Source of the DNA: Rickettsia tillamookensis
GTDB taxonomy: Bacteria; Pseudomonadota; Alphaproteobacteria; Rickettsiales; Rickettsiaceae
NCBI RefSeq assembly: GCF_016743795.2
Contig: NZ_CP060138.2
Span: 124,001 to 188,000, forward strand
Length of the DNA: 64,000 bases
Direction: 5' to 3'
Shown: positions 26,703-34,704 of the stretch, piece after piece
Position numbering within the stretch: the stretch's first letter is position 1
Layout of the letters: the number at the start of each line of letters is the position of its first letter
The notes under the pieces: generated by a model
Databases searched by the model: none
Told to the model about the DNA's origin: nothing
Seen by the model: only the letters and a program-made list of their open reading frames with translations
Program-made: the position numbers and the translations under genes

Positions 26703-29120
26703 ATGAAGTTATTTAGAACTAGAGCAGCTAAAGAATTAAGGTCTAAACAAGAAAGACCAACTTCGCATTTTATTCCTTATAAATGTCATTGGGATAGTAA
26801 TACTATTTTAACAAAAGATAATTCTTTATTACAAGTTATTAAAATAAACGGATTTTCTTTTGAAACTGCTGATGATGAAGATCTAGACATTAAAAAGAAT
26901 ATCAGAAATGCCTTACTTAAAAATATGGCTTCAGGAAATATCGTTATGTATTTCCATACTATTAGAAGACGTAAAGCAGTAATATTTGACGATACGGAAT
27001 TTACTTATGATCCTACCGTAAAAGTCCCTAATGATTTTATTACTTATTTAGGTGCGGAATGGCGTAAGAAACATGCGGGGGCTAGGTCATTTTTTAACGA
27101 ATTATATGTTAGTATTTTATATAAGCCTGATACCGGCGGTGCTGCTATAGTTGAGTATTTTCTAAAGAAGCTTAGACAAAAATCTAATAAAACCGCTTGG
27201 GAAAATGACATGAAAGAGATGAAAGAAAATCTTCAAGAAATGTCAACTAGAGTGGTTAATACATTCAGAAGTTACGGAGCAAGATTACTTGGAGTTCGTC
27301 AAACGCAGTCAGGTAGTTATTGCGAAATTTTAGAATTCCTTTCATCTTTAATCAATTGCGGCGATTCACCAGGTCCTATAGCAGTACCGCGTGGTACTAT
27401 TGATGAATATTTACCGACTCATCGCTTATTTTTTGATTCTCGTACTATTGAAGCAAGAAGTCCGCTTGGCAAAAAATATGCCGGAATGATCAGTATACTT
27501 GAATACGGCCCTAATACTTCGGCAGGAATTTTTGACGGATTTCTGCAAATGCCTTTTGAATTTGTCATGACTCAAAGCTTTGTCTTTGCTAATAGAACCG
27601 TAGCGATCGGTAAAATGCAATTACAGCAAAATAGAATGATACAATCCGGTGATAAAGCTACTTCGCAAATTGCTGAAATTAATACGGCCCTTGATATGGC
27701 CACTAGCGGTGATATTGGTTTCGGTGAGCATCATTTATCGCTTTTATGTTCCGCAAATAATATTAAAGCTTTGGAAGATATATTATCAATGGCAGCAGTT
27801 GAGCTTTCTAATTCAGGAATTCAGCCGGTTAGAGAAAAAGTTAACATGGAACCTAGCTATTGGGGACAGTTGCCTGGAAATATGGATTATATAGTACGTA
27901 AATCCACTATAAATACTCTTAATATGGCTAGCTTTGCCTCACAACATAATTATCCGCTCGGTAAAATTAGAGATAACCATTGGGGAGAATATGTCACAGT
28001 ACTTGATACTACTTCAGGTACGCCGTTTTATTTTAATTTCCATGTAAGGGATGTTGGACATACTCTAATTATCGGTCCAACTGGTGCCGGTAAAACAGTT
28101 CTTATGAATTTTTTATGTGCGGAAGCACAAAAATTCAAACCTCGTATGTTCTTTTTTGATAAAGATCGAGGAGCAGAAATATTTATACGTGCTTTAAACG
28201 GAGTTTATACAGTAATTGATCCGGGGGCAAAATGCAACTTTAACCCTTTGCAGCTTGAAGATACTAGTGAGAATAGAACATTTATTTTAGAGTGGCTTCG
28301 TGTGCTTGTAACTTCTAACGGTGAAAGTTTAACTGCACAAGATAATAAAATCTTATCCCAAGCAGTAAGTGGCAATTTTAGATTAGAGAAAAAAGATAGA
28401 AGGCTTAGTAATGTTATAGCATTTCTTGGTATTGATACACCAAATAGTTTGGCAAGTAGGATTGCGATGTGGGTCGGTAAAGGTTCACACGCTAAGATAT
28501 TTGACAATGAAATAGATGATATTGATTTACAAAAGGCAAGAGTATTCGGCTTTGATATGACTGAATTACTTAAAGATCCTACAAGTCTTGCACCGGTATT
28601 GTTATATATTTTTCATCGCATTAATATCTCTTTAGATGGGCAGAAAACTATGATAGTACTTGATGAAGCATGGGCTTTAATCGATAATCCGGTATTTGCA
28701 CCTAAGATCAAAGATTGGTTAAAAGTGTTGAGAAAATTAAATACTTTTGTTATATTTGCTACGCAGAGTGTTGAAGATGCTGCAAAAAGTAGAATTAGTG
28801 ATACGTTGATTCAACAAACAGCTACGCAGATTTTTTTACCTAATTTGAAAGCTACGGATATTTATCGTAGTGCATTTATGTTAAGTCAGCGAGAATATAT
28901 TTTAATTAAAACTACCGACCCTACTACACGTTATTTTTTAATAAAACAAGGAATAGATGCCGTAGTTGCTAAAGTTAACTTAGACGGTATGAATAATATA
29001 ATTAGTGTTTTATCCGGCAGAGTTGAGACTGTAATATTGCTCGATCAAATTAGAGAGAAATACGGCAATGATCCGGATAAGTGGTTACCTATATTTTATG
29101 AAGCAGTTAAAACATTATAG
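26703..29120 (+). CDS. virB4: Type IV secretion ATPase VirB4 (rvhB4a)
   Basis: 805 residues, full length for VirB4, the conserved ATPase at the inner-membrane base of the secretion channel. The N-terminal half holds the CagE/TrbE/VirB region. The ATPase half has Walker A GPTGAGKT (about 458-465), Walker B MIVLDEAWALI (about 650-660) and the later FATQSVEDA and QTATQIFLPN motifs. AGGTGAGG lies just before the ATG. Rickettsiales commonly carry a second, more divergent VirB4 elsewhere; this intact one beside virB3 and virB6 corresponds to the canonical copy. Confidence 0.97.
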   Translation: MKLFRTRAAKELRSKQERPTSHFIPYKCHWDSNTILTKDNSLLQVIKINGFSFETADDEDLDIKKNIRNALLKNMASGNIVMYFHTIRRRKAVIFDDTEFTYDPTVKVPNDFITYLGAEWRKKHAGARSFFNELYVSILYKPDTGGAAIVEYFLKKLRQKSNKTAWENDMKEMKENLQEMSTRVVNTFRSYGARLLGVRQTQSGSYCEILEFLSSLINCGDSPGPIAVPRGTIDEYLPTHRLFFDSRTIEARSPLGKKYAGMISILEYGPNTSAGIFDGFLQMPFEFVMTQSFVFANRTVAIGKMQLQQNRMIQSGDKATSQIAEINTALDMATSGDIGFGEHHLSLLCSANNIKALEDILSMAAVELSNSGIQPVREKVNMEPSYWGQLPGNMDYIVRKSTINTLNMASFASQHNYPLGKIRDNHWGEYVTVLDTTSGTPFYFNFHVRDVGHTLIIGPTGAGKTVLMNFLCAEAQKFKPRMFFFDKDRGAEIFIRALNGVYTVIDPGAKCNFNPLQLEDTSENRTFILEWLRVLVTSNGESLTAQDNKILSQAVSGNFRLEKKDRRLSNVIAFLGIDTPNSLASRIAMWVGKGSHAKIFDNEIDDIDLQKARVFGFDMTELLKDPTSLAPVLLYIFHRINISLDGQKTMIVLDEAWALIDNPVFAPKIKDWLKVLRKLNTFVIFATQSVEDAAKSRISDTLIQQTATQIFLPNLKATDIYRSAFMLSQREYILIKTTDPTTRYFLIKQGIDAVVAKVNLDGMNNIISVLSGRVETVILLDQIREKYGNDPDKWLPIFYEAVKTL

Positions 29121-29155
29121 ATTTAATGAATTATGGTTAGCACTTAACCTTTTTA

Positions 29156-29290
29156 TGTCATTCCCGCGTAGGCGGGAATCCAGAAAAGATTTTGAAAATT
29201 ATAAAGATATAAGAGTTTATCATTATTTGAATATTTTAAAAGGTTTTTATTTATATTATTTACTGGATTCCCGCCTACGCGGGAATGACA
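29156..29290. repeat. Family C palindrome between virB4 and virB6a
   Basis: Perfectly matched arms tgtcattcccgcgtaggcgg (29156) and the complement ending gggaatgaca (29290). The inner part is AT-rich and not strongly paired. It is inserted inside the virB operon, so it is probably transcribed. Confidence 0.9.
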
Positions 29291-29318
29291 TAAGAGCATA
29301 CGAGGCAAGTAACTAGTC

Positions 29319-32300
29319 ATGAAATTATTTCCTCGTAGTATACTTATAACATTAGTATTAAGCTTTGCCCTAAATTTAGGGCTAGTTACTAAAACCCATG
29401 CCAAGGATACTCTTGATAGCATTGTAGATATTTTGAGTGGCTTAACTTGCGAAACCCAAGGCGTAGGGGATTTGCTGCGTACTGAATTTTCTCATACATG
29501 TATTGTTGCTCCGTTCTTTACTTTTGCGGTAATGAATCTTGTCTCTCCCGTTTTATACATGAATACGTTTTTAAAGCTTAAAATAAACGACAGTGATTTA
29601 TTTAACGATAGTAATTTTGGAAATTTCCCCGGAGGTCAATGTACTCGTGAAAACAGAATTGATCCTAAAAATCCAGAATTACGCTTTGCTTTATGTAATA
29701 ATGCTAAATTAATTGTATCTCGGGCAAAATCTGTTGCTGAATCAGCACTTGCTATTGCTAAAGCCGTCTTAACAGGGGGCGACCCTTGGAATGATATAAA
29801 GAAAGCGTGGGAAAATAAAAAAAAGGAATATCATATTCCATATAGTGGTAAGCCTGGTGATGACGGTTTTGCATTTGATGTGGGATTCCCTGTAATATAT
29901 TGGAAAGTTATTCAAGATAAAGATAGAATATGTGTTTCAACAAAGGGGTTTACAGGAGACGTTCCCGTCGGCTGTAAATATATGAAAGAGCCGTTTCCGA
30001 AGTCCATGTATAATAGCTTTATGGATGTAGCAGATAAGGTTGAAGATCCTAAGGAAACGCCTACCGATCCTTTAGCCTTAGTTGCCTGTAGTGCAGCAGG
30101 CAACGGATGTTATCAAAAAGCTTATAATGCTTCAAAAACTGCAGTAGTCATGACTTCTCCTCTTATAGAATGTATGAGGCAAATGATTGCTAGATTACTA
30201 ATTAGTAAAGATGTTTGTAGTTTTGATAATGTAAGCCAAGTGGTTAATTTGGCTTCAAGGCAAGATAGTGCATTATTTCAGTTCCAAGTAGGAATGTATA
30301 AAATAGTTACGGCTTTTCTAACTTTATATGTTATGTTTTTTGGCTTTAAACTATTACTTGCAGGTGAAGTACCGCCAAAAAGTGAGTATATAAATTTTAT
30401 ATTGAAAATGATATTCGTAACTTATTTTTCAATAGGAATTAATATAACTCCTGGTAATGGCTCTCCGTATGACCGGTTAGACGGCATGATTCAGTGGGCG
30501 TTTCCTTTCTTACTTGACGGTATAAACGGTTTAGCAAGTTGGGTTATGAATGCTGCTCCGTCCGGTTTATGTAAATTTAACGATCTTTCTTATGACGGTA
30601 CCGTTTCTTATATTGCATTATGGGATGCGTTAGATTGTAGGGTAGCTCATTATTTAGGACTTGATATATTATCTACGTTACTTGTCGAAAATGCTTATCG
30701 AAGCCATGATTTTTTAAATTTTGATTTCTTTAGTTTTAGTGCTCCACCATATATTTATTTGCTAATTCCGGCGATAATCTCCGGTAATATGATGTTGGTG
30801 TCGCTTGCTCTTTCTTATCCGTTACTTGTGATTTCGGTTGCTGCCTTTATGGTTAATGCAACGATTATGTGTATGATATCTATAGTAATACTCGGTATTT
30901 TAGCTCCTCTTTTTGTACCTATGTTTTTATTCACATATACACGAAATTATTTTGACAGCTGGGTTAAGCTGATGATTTCGTTCTTGCTACAGCCTATGGT
31001 GGTAGTTACTTTTATGATTACGATGTTTTCGGTATATGATTATGGTTTCTACGGTAAATGTCAATATAAGAGCAAGTTAATTCACAATAGTATAGAAAAT
31101 CTTGCACAGAGCGGCGGTACTTCAAGTCGTGATGTTTTGATATTTTATATTAATAATGATTGGGATGATATATCACAATATCCTGATAAAGATGCCGTAG
31201 AAAGCTGTCAAAATAGTTTAGGTTATATGTTAAATAACCCGATTACCACGGCATTTAATTTTGCAAAAGATAGTGTAAGTGAGATCGTCGATAGTAAACC
31301 GGGAGATACCCCTACTGATAAATTTCTTGCTAAATTCCAGTTTTTATCGGGAGTAGTTTTGGGACCCGGAATGTTTTTCATGTCTCCAAAGGTTCTTTTT
31401 GAGAAAATTAAAAATATTTTACTTGCGTTAGTTACGGCATGTTTTACATTGTATTTGATGTATAATTTTAGTAGTCAGTTAGCTGAATTTGCTGCAGATA
31501 TGACGGAAGGAGTAGCTCTTAATAATGTTGCTATAAAACCGCAAGCAATATTTAAGGCAGGTATGGCAATGCTCGCTGCGGCGGGTGCGGCAACTAAGGG
31601 AGTCGATCAGATAGCAAGTAGAGGAGGAGTTGGTGATTTAAAAGCCGCTCAAGGTGGAGGAACAAGTGATAATATTGCTGCAAGCGGAGGTACGTCGGCA
31701 CCTACGGTAACAACACCGACAGCTTCGTCTTCCGTAGCAACTTCTAGCCCAAAAACTGTAAGTAGTGCAGGAAGATCAGATGTTGTTACTCCTCCTCCTG
31801 CTCCTCCAGAAGCTGTTTCACCACCGCCTGCTAGTATTAGAACTTCTATTTCTACACCTGCACCGCAAAGTAATATTGAAACTGAAAATGTTGGAAAAAT
31901 CATAAGAGATAATAATCAAGAAAGTAAAAAAGAGATTGATAATACTCCGCCTCCACAGGAAAAAGTTGATAATGCAGCTCCACAAGAAAAAGTTGACAAT
32001 ACAAGTAAAGGTACAGGAGTAATTGATTATAGTTTTAACTTAAAGGAACATGAAAATCCGGCAGGAGTAAAGCAAATACGGGAAAATGCAGAGATTCGGG
32101 ATAAACGTGCAGAAGTAGAGAAAGCATGGAACGAATTAGTAGCAAGCGGCGGAGGAAGAATAAGAGATCAGCAAGGTGAAGAAACATCGGAGCGACGTGC
32201 GAATGCAGAAAAGAAATGGAATGAATTAATCGATAGCGGTGTAGTAACTGAGATAAGAGAAAGAGATAATAGTGTAACTAATAAATTTGATAAATTAGCT

Positions 32301-32693
32301 GATGAACTTAATAAGTCAGAAAAAGCAAAGGTAGAAGAAAATAAAAATATAGAAAATGACAGAAAAGAAGATAATACTACTACGTCACCGCAAGAAAAAG
32401 TTGACAGTACAAGTAGGGGTTCAGGAGTAATTGATTATAGTTTTAACTTAAAGGAACATGAAAACCCGACAGGAGTGAAGCAGATACGGGAAAATGCAGA
32501 GATTCGGGATAAACGTGTAAAAGTAGAAACAGCATGGAATGAACTAGTAGCAAGCGGAGGAGGAAGAGTAAGAGAACAAGAAGGAGGAGAAGTATCAGAA
32601 CGACGTGCAAATGCTGAAAAAACATGGGATGAGTTAGTAAAAAGCGGCGTAGTAACAGAAAAAAAAGATAATAGTTCTAATGAAAACTCTTAA
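29319..32693 (+). CDS. virB6a: VirB6-like protein a, with repeated C-terminal domain
   Basis: 1124 residues, far longer than the roughly 300-residue VirB6 of Agrobacterium. There is a signal peptide (ITLVLSFALNLGLVTKTHA), a Cys-bearing N-terminal domain (to about 330) and then the TrbL/VirB6 membrane core: LTLYVMFFGFKLLLAG, several long hydrophobic segments, LGILAPLFVPMFLFTYTRNYF(D)SW and a last segment near 700-720. The rest (about 750-1124) is hydrophilic: Gly/Ala/Pro-rich, then a large tandem repeat. Such tails are thought to be exposed outside the membrane. The 3' end overlaps virB6b by 14 bases. Confidence 0.95.
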   Translation: MKLFPRSILITLVLSFALNLGLVTKTHAKDTLDSIVDILSGLTCETQGVGDLLRTEFSHTCIVAPFFTFAVMNLVSPVLYMNTFLKLKINDSDLFNDSNFGNFPGGQCTRENRIDPKNPELRFALCNNAKLIVSRAKSVAESALAIAKAVLTGGDPWNDIKKAWENKKKEYHIPYSGKPGDDGFAFDVGFPVIYWKVIQDKDRICVSTKGFTGDVPVGCKYMKEPFPKSMYNSFMDVADKVEDPKETPTDPLALVACSAAGNGCYQKAYNASKTAVVMTSPLIECMRQMIARLLISKDVCSFDNVSQVVNLASRQDSALFQFQVGMYKIVTAFLTLYVMFFGFKLLLAGEVPPKSEYINFILKMIFVTYFSIGINITPGNGSPYDRLDGMIQWAFPFLLDGINGLASWVMNAAPSGLCKFNDLSYDGTVSYIALWDALDCRVAHYLGLDILSTLLVENAYRSHDFLNFDFFSFSAPPYIYLLIPAIISGNMMLVSLALSYPLLVISVAAFMVNATIMCMISIVILGILAPLFVPMFLFTYTRNYFDSWVKLMISFLLQPMVVVTFMITMFSVYDYGFYGKCQYKSKLIHNSIENLAQSGGTSSRDVLIFYINNDWDDISQYPDKDAVESCQNSLGYMLNNPITTAFNFAKDSVSEIVDSKPGDTPTDKFLAKFQFLSGVVLGPGMFFMSPKVLFEKIKNILLALVTACFTLYLMYNFSSQLAEFAADMTEGVALNNVAIKPQAIFKAGMAMLAAAGAATKGVDQIASRGGVGDLKAAQGGGTSDNIAASGGTSAPTVTTPTASSSVATSSPKTVSSAGRSDVVTPPPAPPEAVSPPPASIRTSISTPAPQSNIETENVGKIIRDNNQESKKEIDNTPPPQEKVDNAAPQEKVDNTSKGTGVIDYSFNLKEHENPAGVKQIRENAEIRDKRAEVEKAWNELVASGGGRIRDQQGEETSERRANAEKKWNELIDSGVVTEIRERDNSVTNKFDKLADELNKSEKAKVEENKNIENDRKEDNTTTSPQEKVDSTSRGSGVIDYSFNLKEHENPTGVKQIRENAEIRDKRVKVETAWNELVASGGGRVREQEGGEVSERRANAEKTWDELVKSGVVTEKKDNSSNENS
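31982..32674 (+). repeat. Tandem repeat encoding the C-terminal end of virB6a
   Basis: Two copies of an approximately 280-base unit (31982-32270 and 32391-32674) encode GVIDYSFNLKEHENP(A/T)GVKQIRENAEIRDKR...WNELVASGGG...SERRANAEK(K/T)W(N/D)EL. Within each copy two shorter related units occur (EKAWNELVASGG and EKKWNELIDSG). A short doublet, QEKVDN, also repeats at 31960-32000. Nucleotide identity between the large copies is high, so copy number may vary. Confidence 0.88.
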
Positions 32694-34698
32694 AACCTTA
32701 AAGATATTTATTATAGTTTGTATAGCGTCTGTAAGCTTAGCTAGCTTTGCCGGCTTTGGAGAATCATGTTCTAGTTTACCGACTACTTCAGATGGGTATT
32801 TAGAAACGGACACGGCATATGGCTATATAATTCGTAATATTGATATGAAAGATCCGAGAGGTAATTGTAACTCAGCTGCGTCTAGTATAACGTTTTGTTT
32901 TAAAAATATAGAAGGTAGTAGTAGCCCTTGCACCATATATAATTTAAATGAAGGGGACTCTAAGAAAATTAGTGATTTAAGTACTGATAATAATCCTGAT
33001 CTTGGAGCAAATCCTGTATTAAAGAATATCGTTTTAACGGTTAAAAAATGGGATAATGATTTATGTTTAGTTATGCCGACGTCAAGAGGACCGATGCCGG
33101 TAGCATGTAAATCTTTAAGTGCTACTCCGACGCCTACTCCGCCTGATGATGAAAATTGTAATATAGGAAAAAGTTGCTATACGGGAGCAAATTATAGTCA
33201 ATCGTTAATTAATTTTTCCGGTCTTGCAGTTCAGTGTTTGAGCGAAACGCTTAATAAAATATTTTTTGCCGGAAATAGTTGTAGCTCTCAAGATCAAAAT
33301 TCTAGAATAACTAATCTTGCTGCTTTTTCTACGTTTCAAGGTTATTTAAAGAGAATTATAGGTGCTGCACTAATTCTTTATACTATGTTTTTTGCCTTTA
33401 ATATGGCTCTAAATAAAGAATATGCAAGTACTGAAAAAATAGCTCTTTTTGTAATAAAGTTCTTATTTGTTGTTTATTTTTCTATCGGTCTTGGACCTTT
33501 AGATTTTAGTGGCGGTCAGCCGACAAAAGAAAACGGTATGTTAAAATATGGATTACCTCTTTTAACGGGAGCAGCACCGGACTTTGCACAGATGATCTTT
33601 AATGCAGCAGGTTCTAGAGGATTATGTCAATTTGATAATTCAAAGTATAAGGACGGTTATAAATTTTACGGTTTATGGGACGCAATTGATTGCCGTATAG
33701 GTTATTATCTTGGCTTGGATTTACTTTATAATATAGATAAGAATGGAGTTTTAGGGAATTCAGTCGGCAATGGTCCTCCTGGTAATAATACACCTATACC
33801 TAATTTTGATCCTGACGGCAAAAAAGACAGACCGAAAGATTTAAGTAAAGCAGGAGCACTTAGATTTTTTGCTGTTATGTTTGGATTCTTTATGGCTGGA
33901 AACGTTATTATACTTGCAGCAGGTCTAGTATTTTCTGTAATATTTTTATCTATACTTTTATATTTTATTACGCATTATTTAGTTTGCATGATTACTATTT
34001 ACGTTATGACATATATTTCTCCTATATTCATTCCTATGGCTCTATTTACTCGTACAAAAGCTTATTTTGACGGGTGGTTAAAAGTATGTATTTCATGTGC
34101 ATTGCAACCGGCAGTAGTAGCAGGTTTTATAGCTTTATTAATAACTATGTATGATTCTGCAATATTTAAAAATTGTGAATTTCTTAGATATGATTATGAA
34201 AAAGGGGATATTAGATTTAGTACTTTTGAGTTAAGGCTACCTAACGGTGGAGCAGATAAATGTCAGGAAAGTTTTGGATATAAAATGTTACAATATTATG
34301 CAGGTGAAGGTTGGGAAGAGCATTTATTGATACTTTTCCCAATAAAATCAATTGTTAGAGATGTTGTATCTATTTTAGCGGAACTTTTGTGCGTATTAGT
34401 ATTTTCGGTTATTTTTTATTACTTCTCTAAATCTATAGGGCGATTTGCTTCTGATTTAACTAATGGTCCTAATATGGATGCAGTAACGGCAAGCCCAACT
34501 AAAATCGTTGATTTAGTAAAGAAAGGAGCAGCTTTCCTTAAGGATGCGGCCATGGCTTCACAAGGTAAGCCGCCGGCAGGAGATAAGCCGGATGTTGGAG
34601 GTAAGCGTAAAGAGGGAGAGCAGCAAGGCGGGGATTCAGAAAGCGGTGCAGGCGGAGGATTAGCTGATTTAGCAAGCGGTTCGGGTGGAGGTAAATGA
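32680..34698 (+). CDS. virB6b: VirB6-like protein b
   Basis: 672 residues with a signal peptide (MKTLKTLKIFIIVCIASVSL), a Cys-containing N-terminal domain (to about 210) and the VirB6/TrbL core: AALILYTMFFAFNMAL, AIDCRIGYYLGLDLLY, MTYISPIFIPMALFTRTKAYFDGWLK and ALQPAVVAG. The tail is short and Gly/Ser-rich (from about 620). The start overlaps the end of virB6a in another frame by 14 bases, and virB6c follows after 6 bases. It is the shortest of the five copies. Confidence 0.95.
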   Translation: MKTLKTLKIFIIVCIASVSLASFAGFGESCSSLPTTSDGYLETDTAYGYIIRNIDMKDPRGNCNSAASSITFCFKNIEGSSSPCTIYNLNEGDSKKISDLSTDNNPDLGANPVLKNIVLTVKKWDNDLCLVMPTSRGPMPVACKSLSATPTPTPPDDENCNIGKSCYTGANYSQSLINFSGLAVQCLSETLNKIFFAGNSCSSQDQNSRITNLAAFSTFQGYLKRIIGAALILYTMFFAFNMALNKEYASTEKIALFVIKFLFVVYFSIGLGPLDFSGGQPTKENGMLKYGLPLLTGAAPDFAQMIFNAAGSRGLCQFDNSKYKDGYKFYGLWDAIDCRIGYYLGLDLLYNIDKNGVLGNSVGNGPPGNNTPIPNFDPDGKKDRPKDLSKAGALRFFAVMFGFFMAGNVIILAAGLVFSVIFLSILLYFITHYLVCMITIYVMTYISPIFIPMALFTRTKAYFDGWLKVCISCALQPAVVAGFIALLITMYDSAIFKNCEFLRYDYEKGDIRFSTFELRLPNGGADKCQESFGYKMLQYYAGEGWEEHLLILFPIKSIVRDVVSILAELLCVLVFSVIFYYFSKSIGRFASDLTNGPNMDAVTASPTKIVDLVKKGAAFLKDAAMASQGKPPAGDKPDVGGKRKEGEQQGGDSESGAGGGLADLASGSGGGK

Positions 34699-34704
34699 TA
34701 GAAT

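Noticed and set aside
29068..29422. Open frames on both strands around the virB4-virB6a gap
   Set aside because: Both read through the family C palindrome and into virB genes in wrong frames.
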